Assembly (NCBI GenBank): GCA_964530415.1
Contig: CAZHAM010000006.1
Coordinates: forward strand, 1 to 25,563
Length of the DNA stretch: 25,563 nucleotides
Source: CAZHAM01 sp964530415
Lineage (GTDB): Bacteria > Patescibacteriota > WWE3 > UBA101185 > UBA10185
Direction: 5' to 3'
Below are positions 14,357 through 22,573 of this stretch, piece by piece. The number at the start of each line of letters is the position of its first letter. Positions within the stretch are counted from its first letter, which is position 1. The notes beneath the pieces were generated by a model. The model was not told where the DNA came from. It saw only the letters and a list, made by a program, of their open reading frames with translations, and made no database searches. The position numbers and the translations under genes were made by a program.

Positions 14357-15511
14357 CTATCTTCCTCTTAAAAAAGCTGGAATGTCGTATTTGCTGGTAC
14401 TTTCGTCGTCATCAGAAGGTTTTTCAGGTTCGTTAAATTTTGTAGTCGGCGACTCCGGAGTTTGAGGAGTGTCCTCACGTTTTGTAAATTCGTATCTCTC
14501 AGTAGCTTTTTGTTCTTGATACTCGGCTTGTCTTAAACCAAGCTGAGATTTAATATCCCCGGTATCAAAACCAGTAGCGATTACGGTAATTTTTATAGTG
14601 CCTCTCAACTTATCATCGACAGTTGTACCAAAAATAATATTTGCGTCGGCGCTGGCCACTTTGCTAATGATAGCCGCTGCCCTATCAACTTCTTTCATCG
14701 TTAAATCCTGGCCGCCGATAATGTTAAAGAGTATGCCCGATGCACCTTCGATAGACTGCTCTAATAATGGCGAGGACGTTGCTGCGCGGGCAGCTTCTTC
14801 GGCTCGATGCTCACCTGTTCCGATTCCTATACCCATAAGTGCGGTGCCTGCGTCCTTCATAATTGTTCTAACATCTGCAAAGTCCACATTAATAAGTCCC
14901 GGCATTACGATTAAATCTGAAATTCCTTGAACACCTTGGATTAAAACACTGTCAGAAATTTTAAATGCTTCAATAATCGACATTTCTTCGTCCGCGATTT
15001 CCATTAATTTTTGGTTTGGAATTGTTATTAACGCGTCTACTTCTTGTCTAAGTTCTTCGATGCCTCTTTCGGCATTTCTCATTCTTAAGGCGCCTTCAAA
15101 ATTAAATGGTTTTGTGCAAACTCCTACAGTTAAAGCCCCGAGTTCCTTTGCTATTCTTGCGATTACAGGAGAGGCGCCTGTTCCTGTTCCCCCGCCCATG
15201 CCGGCTGTTACAAAAACCATATCTGCGCCTTCTAAATTTGTTTTGATAATTTCTATTGATTCTTCTGCGGCTTTTTGTCCGATTTCAGGGGACGCGCCGG
15301 CGCCTAACCCATTTGTGAGTTCTTGTCCGATTGGAATTTTTATAAATGCTTTGTTAATTGATAAGTCTTGCGCGTCTGTATTAACGGCGATAAATTCAAC
15401 GCCGTTTATTTGTTGGGACTCGATCATGGAATTTAAAACATTGCCCCCAGCGCCGCCGACACCAACTACTCTTATTTTAGCGAATCTTTCGATTTCAGGT
15501 TTTACATGCAT
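14357..15511 (-). CDS. ftsZ: Cell-division GTPase FtsZ
   Basis: A 384-residue tubulin homologue that forms the Z ring at mid-cell. The GTP-binding domain has 'VVGVGGAGGNVLNSMI' (15-30) and the tubulin signature 'GGGTGTGA' (106-113). The T7 synergy loop 'NVDFADV' (208-214) supplies the catalytic Asp residues across the subunit interface. A variable acidic/proline-rich linker (about 330-370) leads to the C-terminal peptide 'DIPAFLRGR' (376-384), which binds FtsA. All key elements are intact. It follows ftsA by 20 nt in the order ftsQ-ftsA-ftsZ. A 215-nt gap separates it from nrdJ. Confidence 0.98.
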   Translation of the reverse strand: MHVKPEIERFAKIRVVGVGGAGGNVLNSMIESQQINGVEFIAVNTDAQDLSINKAFIKIPIGQELTNGLGAGASPEIGQKAAEESIEIIKTNLEGADMVFVTAGMGGGTGTGASPVIARIAKELGALTVGVCTKPFNFEGALRMRNAERGIEELRQEVDALITIPNQKLMEIADEEMSIIEAFKISDSVLIQGVQGISDLIVMPGLINVDFADVRTIMKDAGTALMGIGIGTGEHRAEEAARAATSSPLLEQSIEGASGILFNIIGGQDLTMKEVDRAAAIISKVASADANIIFGTTVDDKLRGTIKITVIATGFDTGDIKSQLGLRQAEYQEQKATERYEFTKREDTPQTPESPTTKFNEPEKPSDDDESTSKYDIPAFLRGR

Positions 15512-15531
15512 AACAATATTTAAATTTACTT

Positions 15532-16797
15532 TTAGGGCAGAAAAGACTTAAATTTATCTATAAGCTTGTTAAAGTTTAGGGTCATCTTACCGCGATTATC
15601 ATCTAATGACAATAGAGTTCCGCTTCGAAATAGATTTACTCCGTAAAGAATTGCCCCAACTCCAGCTGACGACATAGGTCCCTGAATTTCGTCAATTAAT
15701 CCGGTAACTCCTTTGGGAGTTCCGACTCTTACGGGCCCGCGCAAAACTTTTTTACAGATTCTTTCGCATCCTGCAGTTAATGCTGCGCCTCCAGTAATTA
15801 CAACTCCAGCAGGAAGTTTGCCCTGCAAATTTGCTTTTGTAATTTCTAACGCTACCAAACTAAATATTTCTTCTAACCTGGCGTCAACTATTCGGTATAA
15901 AAGATTTTTTGGAATTAATTTGTCTTCAAGGTCATATTCCGATACATCAAAGTCTTCGGCCTTTTTTTGAGTGTCTGCATATGCCGACATCGGGGGTGTT
16001 GCCATATACTCTGTACTTAATCTAATCTTTATTTTCTCGGCGTCTTCCATCTTTGCTCTTAATCCAACAGCTAAATCGCTTGTAATAAGTCTTCCGCCAA
16101 TAGGTAATACTGCTGAATGAATTGGGCTTCCCTCAAGATAAGCTATGATGGATGTTGTTCCGCCGCCAATATCAAGTAAAAGTGTTCCGAGTTCTTTTTC
16201 GGTATCGGTTAAAACCGCCTCTGCTGAGGCGATTCCTGTATAAACAATTTCGTCGATATCTACACCTACTTGTGTTACAGACTTTTCAATATTTCTAATT
16301 GCAGTTGTTGAACCATGAATTATATTTGTTTCAACTTCAAGTCTTACTCCCGACATACCTACAGGATCTTTAATGCCGCCCTGATCGTTAACTGTAAAAT
16401 CTCTTGGTATTACATGGATAATTTCTCTCGTTGAGGGTAAAGATACGGCCTGGGCTGCTTCGATAACTCTGCCCACATCGTTTGGTGAAATTTCATTCGA
16501 ATTTGGCGGAACAGCGACTACACCGTGAGAATTTAGATTTTCTATATGACTTCCGTTTATTGTTACAAAAGCTGAAGATACCGAAACACCTGCCATTCTT
16601 TCTGCGCGTTCCAAACTTTGTGAAATTGCTTCAACTGAACCGTTTATATCTTTGACATCGCCTTTATTTATCCCTTTTGAGGGGACGTTTCCTGACACAC
16701 CGATTACTGAAACTCTGTTTTCGGATACGGATGCTACTGTTGTACTAATTTTGGTGGAACCAATATCGATCCCAGTAATAATTCGCTCTTTGGGCAT
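15532..16797 (-). CDS. ftsA: Cell-division protein FtsA
   Basis: A 421-residue actin-like ATPase that tethers FtsZ to the membrane. The phosphate-1 loop 'GIDIGSTKISTTVA' is at 9-22, the 1C domain follows, then the phosphate-2 loop 'LLLDIGGGTTSIIAY' near 208 and the adenosine loop 'VVITGGAALTAGCERI' near 335. The C-terminus ends in the amphipathic helix 'KLIDKFKSFLP', the membrane-targeting sequence. The length is normal. It lies 19 nt after ftsQ and 20 nt before ftsZ, the classical arrangement. There is no clear Shine-Dalgarno sequence or promoter before its ATG. Confidence 0.97.
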   Translation of the reverse strand: MPKERIITGIDIGSTKISTTVASVSENRVSVIGVSGNVPSKGINKGDVKDINGSVEAISQSLERAERMAGVSVSSAFVTINGSHIENLNSHGVVAVPPNSNEISPNDVGRVIEAAQAVSLPSTREIIHVIPRDFTVNDQGGIKDPVGMSGVRLEVETNIIHGSTTAIRNIEKSVTQVGVDIDEIVYTGIASAEAVLTDTEKELGTLLLDIGGGTTSIIAYLEGSPIHSAVLPIGGRLITSDLAVGLRAKMEDAEKIKIRLSTEYMATPPMSAYADTQKKAEDFDVSEYDLEDKLIPKNLLYRIVDARLEEIFSLVALEITKANLQGKLPAGVVITGGAALTAGCERICKKVLRGPVRVGTPKGVTGLIDEIQGPMSSAGVGAILYGVNLFRSGTLLSLDDNRGKMTLNFNKLIDKFKSFLP

Positions 16798-16816
16798 AAT
16801 GCTTTAGGTAAACAAT

Positions 16817-17662
16817 TCAATCATATAATACTATTACTTTATCATAACGTAAATCTATTTTCTTAAGCACTTTTCCCTCTAAAGCAATATTTTTGATTAT
16901 CTGAGCTACAGCACTCAGGGATTTCTCAATATCTTTTGAGGTGGATAGATAAACCTCGGCACCGTTTGCAACGTAAACTTTCACATATTTTGAATTAAAA
17001 CTCATGCTCGTCAACTTGATTTCCATTTCGCCAGATTTTTTTAATATCTCGGCGCTAACCGGGATTATCGAGGCATCGATAAACTGCCCGACTCTGACAT
17101 CTCCTTCAAAATTAATTATCGTAAACCCGGATAAACTTTCTCCGGCTTGTCCTAAAACGTAACCGTCTTCATCGATTAAATACATATTCTCGTCCGTGCT
17201 TGAGTCTAAAAGCGCAATTGGTTTTCTTTCAATTACATTGACAATGATTTTGTTTGGAAACTTTTTTGAGATCTCTACGTTTTTTGCTCCCAAGAAATTA
17301 TCTAAAATGTTTAATTTTAATTCGTTGGTATTTAACGTAAAAAGATTTTGCTCATACAGTTTATTTTCAAGCATGTATTTAAGATCATTTACACCGACAT
17401 ATTCTTCGGTGCCGCTTATCTCAACATTATTAATTTTTAAAAAGCGTGAGTCCTTAAGTTCTGAGTAGATTAAAAAAATTAAAACAAAGGCAATGAAAAT
17501 CAACACAAAATTTCTAATATGAACAAGGTATTTTCTAAAAAATATTTCGTATTTTAATTTTGTCCTGGTTTTTTTGTATTTTGGAACAATTGTACTTACA
17601 GGACTTATCTTGTTAACTGGTCGTTTTTTTAATTTTTTTCGAGAAGGTTTTAATGATTTCAT
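16817..17662 (-). CDS. ftsQ: Cell-division protein FtsQ/DivIB
   Basis: A 281-residue bitopic division protein. A Lys/Arg-rich cytoplasmic tail (1-50) precedes one membrane segment (about 51-66). An extracytoplasmic POTRA domain follows ('FLKINNVEISGTEEYVGVNDLK', about 74-143), then the beta domain with 'IVNVIERKPIALLD'. In other bacteria it forms the FtsQLB complex. No ftsL or ftsB is nearby. The start at 17662 lies 50 nt inside the end of murG. There is no later ATG, GTG or TTG before the membrane segment, so the overlap is probably real. The overlap contains two runs of seven A in the coding strand. Confidence 0.92.
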   Translation of the reverse strand: MKSLKPSRKKLKKRPVNKISPVSTIVPKYKKTRTKLKYEIFFRKYLVHIRNFVLIFIAFVLIFLIYSELKDSRFLKINNVEISGTEEYVGVNDLKYMLENKLYEQNLFTLNTNELKLNILDNFLGAKNVEISKKFPNKIIVNVIERKPIALLDSSTDENMYLIDEDGYVLGQAGESLSGFTIINFEGDVRVGQFIDASIIPVSAEILKKSGEMEIKLTSMSFNSKYVKVYVANGAEVYLSTSKDIEKSLSAVAQIIKNIALEGKVLKKIDLRYDKVIVLYD

Positions 17663-18725
17663 CCACTATTACTTTTTCTGAATTTGAGATATCTTCATTG
17701 TACGTTGCGCGCTCTAATGTTTTACCGATGTTTTGCAAAATCGTGTCTGTGAATACTTCTGAAGTAAGATTGTTCTCGTCTAATATTACAGCTAAATTCT
17801 TGTTTTCGAGTATTTTGGCATTTTCGAACTGCTCGTTATGCGAAACCCACGAAATTGGGATTAAAACTGCCCTTTTATGGAGTACTTCGAGCTCTTTTAC
17901 TGTATGTGCGCCGGATCTGGCTACAACTAAGTCTGCTTTTCCATATGCTTCGCCTATTTCATTTTCGAAAATAAATTTTTTAATAAACATTCTTCCCGGT
18001 AGAGTATCTTTAATTTTCTCGTATGCGATGTTTAAAGTTTCAAAGTCGTTTAATTCAGAATAATCTCCTGTCTGAACAATTAGATTTATTTTTTTCAAAA
18101 GAGTTTCGAAAGAAGCAAGGACGTGTGAGTTTATTAAATGGGAACCGCTCTTGCCGGCAAATACAAAAACGTAAGGCAATTCATTATTGGCATCAAATTC
18201 GTTTGAGCTAATTTTTAAAATTGATTTTCTAATGGGCATTCCTGTGTATATCACCTTGCTTTCTGGAAAATATTTCAAAGATTCTTTCCAGGACACAAAA
18301 ATTTTCTTAACAAATAAGGATATAAATCTGTTAGCATATCCCACCACCACAGTCTGCTCGTGTGTCACTGAAGGAATTCCTAATAGCCATCCTGTAAACA
18401 CTATCGGGGCAGCAATATAGCCTCCGAAAGACAAAATCATATCCGGTCTGTTTTTTAGCAAGTAAACAAAGGACTGAAAAAATCCCAGCGGTATGCGCAA
18501 TATATTTCTCAAATTATATGTTTTGTAAACTTTACCAGCGCTTAACTCGTAAAATGGGATGCCTAAACGTGTAATTTCGATGTATTCCAAAGTATCGTTT
18601 TTATCGAATTGAAGAGAGTGCCTGTGCCCAACCCATTTTATTTGTATTTCAGGATACCTTTGTTGTAACTCATTTATTACGGGAATTGCCGAACTGTGGT
18701 GACCGCCTGTAATTAATAATTTCAT
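17613..18725 (-). CDS. murG: MurG-like lipid I GlcNAc transferase, divergent
   Basis: A GT28-family glycosyltransferase expected to add GlcNAc to lipid I at the inner membrane face. I place the start at 18725 (MKLLITGGHH). The frame is open to 18770, but those codons lie within ftsW and upstream of the -10 box. It is about 370 residues long. The C-terminal donor-site pattern is good ('LVVARSGAHTVKELEVLHKRAVLIPI', then 'SHNEQFENAKILEN'), as is 'HEQTVVVGYANRFISLF' mid-protein. The N-terminal glycine loop is 'GGHHSSA', not the usual GGTGGHxxPA. Its place between ftsW and ftsQ makes MurG the best call. An Alg13/14-like or other GT28 role is possible. Confidence 0.85.
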   Translation of the reverse strand: MKLLITGGHHSSAIPVINELQQRYPEIQIKWVGHRHSLQFDKNDTLEYIEITRLGIPFYELSAGKVYKTYNLRNILRIPLGFFQSFVYLLKNRPDMILSFGGYIAAPIVFTGWLLGIPSVTHEQTVVVGYANRFISLFVKKIFVSWKESLKYFPESKVIYTGMPIRKSILKISSNEFDANNELPYVFVFAGKSGSHLINSHVLASFETLLKKINLIVQTGDYSELNDFETLNIAYEKIKDTLPGRMFIKKFIFENEIGEAYGKADLVVARSGAHTVKELEVLHKRAVLIPISWVSHNEQFENAKILENKNLAVILDENNLTSEVFTDTILQNIGKTLERATYNEDISNSEKVIVDEIIKTFSKKIKKTTS

Positions 18726-18734
18726 TCTATCGGT

Positions 18735-18740
18735 ATTATA
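18735..18740 (-). promoter_or_regulatory. -10 box for murG embedded in the ftsW stop codon
   Basis: A perfect TATAAT contains the TAA stop of ftsW and ends 9 nt before the murG ATG at 18725, predicting a leader of about 2-3 nt. No strong -35 is seen (a TTTCAA lies 15 nt upstream). It supports start 18725 over 18770. Confidence 0.45.
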
Positions 18741-19914
18741 CATCGTTGGATTGTCTTGAAACATTGCCAACTATACCTAAGCCCATTAAGCTGAATACCA
18801 ACGACGAACCTCCATATGATATCAATGGAATAGGTATTCCCGTTAAGGGAATTATTCTGGCCATGGCAGAAACGTTAACTAAAAATTGAATTCCGATCCA
18901 AGAAATTACCCCTATTACGAGTAACTTGCCTAATAAATCCTCGGACTTTTTGGCAATTAAAATACCGCGATAAATATAGTACATAAATACCGAGGTTACC
19001 GCCAATGTCCCAATGTATCCAAACTCCTCACCGATAATCGCAAATATAGAGTCCGAAGCCACTTCGGGCAAATATTGATATTTTTGGCGCGATTGCCCAA
19101 AACCTATACCAAAGATCCCACCTGAACCCAAAGCAATCGAGACTTGATTTATATGATAACCGCTTTCGAGCATCTCCTGCCTGCCCTGACCCCGCTCAAG
19201 CAATGTAAAAAGCCTCTCGCGCCTATACGGAGAAACGAGCATGGCTAGAACCACCACCGCTATAATTACAGGTGTGAGATAAACAAAGGGCTTTAACGGC
19301 GCTCCTGAAGCGAAATAAACAACTGTTCCGATTATTATAATTATCGCAGCAGTAGACATATTTGGCTGCATTAAAATTAGACCGGCAGTTAAAAACGTTG
19401 AAACCGCGTAAACAGTGAAAGAATCCACTTTTCGCGATAAATTTCTCGTTATTTGCGAGGCTAAATAAATTATCAAAGCAAATTTAGCAAATTCACTCGG
19501 CTGAAAACCAAACACACCCAAAAGCGGTATCTCAGGCAAGGGTTTTGGGTTTAAGTAAAACCACCGATTTGCTCCGTTTACGCATGGTGCAAAAGAGCTA
19601 CTACTCTCACAAGGAATCAGCCCGAAAATTGCCAATACAAATAAGAATATTAAAGATAGTGAAAATAAGAAATAGGACCAACCAATCAATTTTTTGTAAT
19701 CAAAATTTAAAAAAAATACGAACCCGACCAAACCAAGAGCAAGCCAACCTAAATGCAAAAAAGCGAATTTGTAAGCATTGCCGTATATATTTTGGGAATA
19801 AATGACAGTTGAGTTATAAATCATTAAACTACCGAAAAGCAGTAGAAAGTATGTTAAGCCAATAAACGTTTTGTCTGCGGATAATTTCCTTTTGGCAGGG
19901 ATTTTCTTTTTCAT
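18736..19914 (-). CDS. ftsW: SEDS septal peptidoglycan polymerase FtsW
   Basis: A 392-residue SEDS-family protein with a basic N-terminal tail (residues 1-15, Lys/Arg-rich) and about ten membrane segments. Family motifs are 'GANRWFYLN' (about 115-123), 'FGFQPSEFAKFALIIYLASQI' (about 135-155), 'LMQPNMSTAAIIIIIG' and 'SGYHINQVSIALGSGGIFGIGFG' (about 257-279). Further along are 'IFAIIGEEFGYIG' and 'PLISYGGSSLV'. It would polymerise septal glycan with a PBP (FtsI), which is not in this window. Its place between mraY and murG and the basic tail identify it as FtsW rather than RodA. It lies 15 nt after mraY. Confidence 0.93.
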   Translation of the reverse strand: MKKKIPAKRKLSADKTFIGLTYFLLLFGSLMIYNSTVIYSQNIYGNAYKFAFLHLGWLALGLVGFVFFLNFDYKKLIGWSYFLFSLSLIFLFVLAIFGLIPCESSSSFAPCVNGANRWFYLNPKPLPEIPLLGVFGFQPSEFAKFALIIYLASQITRNLSRKVDSFTVYAVSTFLTAGLILMQPNMSTAAIIIIIGTVVYFASGAPLKPFVYLTPVIIAVVVLAMLVSPYRRERLFTLLERGQGRQEMLESGYHINQVSIALGSGGIFGIGFGQSRQKYQYLPEVASDSIFAIIGEEFGYIGTLAVTSVFMYYIYRGILIAKKSEDLLGKLLVIGVISWIGIQFLVNVSAMARIIPLTGIPIPLISYGGSSLVFSLMGLGIVGNVSRQSNDV

Positions 19915-19929
19915 AATGTAAAAACCGTT

Positions 19930-21015
19930 CTATAAAAGGGCGACAAATATACCTATAAAGGCAAAAATAATCCCGAATATCCAGAATCTAAATGTTACTT
20001 TAGTCTCGGGCCAACCCAGTACTTCAAAATGGTGGTGTATAGGTGCCATTCTGAATATTCTTTTTTTTGTGAGTTTAACTGAGAGTGACTGCAAAGGACT
20101 TGAGACGCCGTCAGCTAAGAAAACAGCAATTACTAAAAGCATTGCGATTTCCCGGTGTAATACTATGCCTAAAATAGCCATGGTCGCGCCTAAAACGTGC
20201 GAACCCACATTACCCATAAAAATACGCGCCGGATAAACATTAAAATATAAAAATGGGATAAGCGCACCAACAAATGTCGCGCAAAACCCTGCTAAGGAAT
20301 TGTAAGACAAAAACCTCGACATAAGCCAAAACGCCATTAGTGCGAAAACGGCTAAACCACCAGCCAAACCGTCTAAACCATCAGTAAAGGCTACGGCATT
20401 TAAAATCGCGATGAACATAAAGAAAATTATGATCGGATACAAAAGCCCGACATGTACATCCCCCAAGAGCGGAAGCCAGAAATAATCCCAGCCAAGTTTA
20501 AAATGAGCCCAATAAGCAACAAACCCACCTAAAAGACCCTGGATCAAAAACTTTTGATAAGTCTGCAATCCACGATCGGTATTACTACCAACGACACGCC
20601 AGAATTCAACAAAAAAATCACTAATTTTATTTAAAGGACCTAGATTAAATTTTCTTCTCCTTCGGGATTTAAAAAAGTTGAACCACTCGAAAAGGCCGGG
20701 CAATTCAGAATGTTTGTATACTTTCGCAAAATCTTCTGCCAAACCCAGTAAACCAGCTGATGATGCAACAAAAACTGGAAATAAAGTTTGATTACGAGAA
20801 GGATTAAAAACAAAAGTAATGACCGCGACTGTAAAAACAAAGATCAAACCACCCATAGTAGGCGTGCCCTGTTTAACCTTATGTGAAGCGGGCCCATCGG
20901 CTCGAACATCCTCCCCCATCTGAAACATATAAACAAAATCGATCCAAAACGGGTATAGCACAAAAGATATGGTAAGCGCCATAAAAAAATATATTAGATC
21001 TAGTATTAATTCCAT
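19930..21015 (-). CDS. mraY: MraY-like phospho-MurNAc-pentapeptide translocase, divergent
   Basis: A 361-residue, roughly ten-TM transferase expected to make lipid I from UDP-MurNAc-pentapeptide and undecaprenyl phosphate. Family marks are 'KQGTPTMGG' (48-56), 'NAVAFTDGLDGLAGG' (206-220) and 'APIHHHFE' (324-331). Several residues differ from the usual enzyme. The DD pair is Glu94-Asp95. The second Asn of the NAVN motif is Ala209. The Asp of FMGD, which binds the catalytic metal in characterised MraY, is Asn269. Residues 113-135 form a basic cytoplasmic insertion ('FFKSRRRRKFNLG'). It starts 2 nt after murA. Fold and context are firm; activity on the standard substrate is less so. Confidence 0.9.
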   Translation of the reverse strand: MELILDLIYFFMALTISFVLYPFWIDFVYMFQMGEDVRADGPASHKVKQGTPTMGGLIFVFTVAVITFVFNPSRNQTLFPVFVASSAGLLGLAEDFAKVYKHSELPGLFEWFNFFKSRRRRKFNLGPLNKISDFFVEFWRVVGSNTDRGLQTYQKFLIQGLLGGFVAYWAHFKLGWDYFWLPLLGDVHVGLLYPIIIFFMFIAILNAVAFTDGLDGLAGGLAVFALMAFWLMSRFLSYNSLAGFCATFVGALIPFLYFNVYPARIFMGNVGSHVLGATMAILGIVLHREIAMLLVIAVFLADGVSSPLQSLSVKLTKKRIFRMAPIHHHFEVLGWPETKVTFRFWIFGIIFAFIGIFVALL

Positions 21016-21017
21016 AG

Positions 21018-22346
21018 TTATTCTGTAGAAATTCTAGCACCTAAATTGTCTAACTTCTCGAAAAAGTTATGAAACCCCTTTTCAATATTATACCAACTGC
21101 TCACCGTTGAACGCCCTTCTGCAATTAACGCGGCAAGTGCAAGGACCCCTCCGTACTTAAAGTCTGGGATATCAACTTTATTCCCCTTTAACTTTGTTGG
21201 TCCGTAGATTTTCACAAAATTTTGTGGCTCTCCCATTACATCAACGTCATACGAATCGTCATTAACAACGCTCTGCACACCGGCTTCGGAAGGTTTCATT
21301 AAGTCAATTCTGGTGCCCATTCTATTTAAATCTTTAACGTACCCGAATCTATTTGTGTAAACTGTATCGTGAACCGTGCTAAGCCCATCAGCCTGAGTTA
21401 AAGCAAGTACAGCGAGAGGCTGCCAATCGGATACAAAGCCTGGAGACGGAGAAATATTTAAATTTTGCGGTTCTAATTTATCCCCAGCTCTCCAAATTTT
21501 AAAATCGTTTTTACTGTATTCAAACCTTGCACCTATCTTAGACAAAAAACTCGTAAATGATACGAGTGCGGTTTTATCGATATCTTCTAATACTACATCT
21601 CCCTTTGTTAAAACCGTAGCAATTGCAAACGTTGCTACTTCTGCTTTATCCGCCTGAACGTACGCGGTTCCGCCTTTGAAAATATTGGTACCCCTAACAA
21701 TTATTTTATGTGGGGCAGGTCTTGAAACCTTAGCGCCCATAGTTGTAACCAAATTTATAAGGTCATCAATTTCACTTTCTTCGGAAACGTTGTTGATTAT
21801 TGATTCACCATCGATAAAAGAAGCGGTTAAAATCGCATTGTCGGTTCCCATATGAGAAATCGTTTTAAAGTTAAAATCGGCGGGTTTAATGTTCCCGGTT
21901 CTTAAAATATACTTATCAAATTCTTCTTCAACAGCAATTCCGAAATGTTCCCAGGTTTCAAAAAATTTGTTTATTGGGGTTAGTTTGGGATTTAAAGAAA
22001 AGTCGAGCTTAGGAACTACTGCTTTACCAAATCTGAACAGTAACGCAGGCACGGCTAAATAGGAAGAGCGGTATACAGCACCGAATTCTGACGGAATTTC
22101 GAATGTACTTAAACCCGACGCGTTTACAAGAAGTCTGTCGTTTCCGACCCATTCAACTTTAGCGCCCAAACTTTTGATTATTTCGATATCTGTTTCGACA
22201 AATTCTATTTGGGGAACGTTCTCGAGGACAATGTTTTCATTTGAAAGCAAACTTGCATATAAAAGCTTAATCGCCGAATTTTTTGCGCCGGATATTTTGA
22301 CGTTTCCCATTAAGGGAATACCGCCTTCGATAACTAAATCAGGCAT
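21018..22346 (-). CDS. murA: MurA-like UDP-GlcNAc enolpyruvyl transferase, divergent
   Basis: A 442-residue EPT-family enzyme expected to transfer enolpyruvate from PEP to UDP-GlcNAc, the first committed step to peptidoglycan. 'GAKNSAIKLL' has Lys22-Asn23, 'YRSS' has Arg93 and 'PGFVSDWQP' has Asp307, as in MurA. The active-site loop differs: where E. coli has GGCxxGARP with Cys115, this protein has 'LDFSLNPKLTP' (114-124) without Cys. Arg371 and Arg397 equivalents are Lys397 and Lys423. Loss of Cys predicts fosfomycin insensitivity. The start overlaps the end of secG by 8 nt, suggesting translational coupling. AroA is excluded by length and by the MurA-like 'GAKN' start. Confidence 0.9.
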   Translation of the reverse strand: MPDLVIEGGIPLMGNVKISGAKNSAIKLLYASLLSNENIVLENVPQIEFVETDIEIIKSLGAKVEWVGNDRLLVNASGLSTFEIPSEFGAVYRSSYLAVPALLFRFGKAVVPKLDFSLNPKLTPINKFFETWEHFGIAVEEEFDKYILRTGNIKPADFNFKTISHMGTDNAILTASFIDGESIINNVSEESEIDDLINLVTTMGAKVSRPAPHKIIVRGTNIFKGGTAYVQADKAEVATFAIATVLTKGDVVLEDIDKTALVSFTSFLSKIGARFEYSKNDFKIWRAGDKLEPQNLNISPSPGFVSDWQPLAVLALTQADGLSTVHDTVYTNRFGYVKDLNRMGTRIDLMKPSEAGVQSVVNDDSYDVDVMGEPQNFVKIYGPTKLKGNKVDIPDFKYGGVLALAALIAEGRSTVSSWYNIEKGFHNFFEKLDNLGARISTE

Positions 22347-22572
22347 TTTGACCGAATATTAGTATCAAAACGGAATTAACTACAATTAAACCGGATAAAA
22401 TAATTGTAAATATAAAAAGAAACTGTTCGATTCCTCTTCGGGATCTGTACATGCTTATTCCCGAACCAATACCTGATGCTAAGCCTTTACCTTTAGACTG
22501 TATAAGAATTAAAACAATCAAAAGGACCGAAATGATGATTTGTATAATTTTTAGTAAAAATCCAATGTTCAT
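22339..22572 (-). CDS. secG: Preprotein translocase subunit SecG
   Basis: A small membrane subunit of the SecYEG translocon with two membrane segments (about residues 2-24 and 48-72). Between them is the family's cytoplasmic loop 'LIQSKGKGLASGIGSG', with Gln-Ser-x-Lys-Gly-x-Gly-Leu. I start it at 22572 (MNIGFLL, 77 residues). The frame opens at 22599, but that part overlaps the holin-like gene and is polar. An AAAAGG purine run lies just before this ATG. The start comes 1 nt after the stop of the holin-like gene and the end overlaps murA by 8 nt. Confidence 0.92.
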   Translation of the reverse strand: MNIGFLLKIIQIIISVLLIVLILIQSKGKGLASGIGSGISMYRSRRGIEQFLFIFTIILSGLIVVNSVLILIFGQNA

Positions 22573-22573
22573 A

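Noticed and set aside
14158..14436. 92-codon plus-strand open frame across the ftsZ-nrdJ gap
   Set aside because: It overlaps the conserved C-terminal end of ftsZ, shows no family likeness and no start signal. The gap is better explained as nrdJ control region.
15060..15551. 163-codon plus-strand open frame opposite ftsZ
   Set aside because: It lies wholly antisense to the well-conserved FtsZ N-terminal half, is rich in Ala/Pro/Ser without family likeness, and has no promoter. It is a shadow frame.
18726..18770. Upstream start of murG at 18770
   Set aside because: It would overlap ftsW by 35 nt, and the extra residues precede a conserved MKLLITGG start. The -10 box lies between the two starts.
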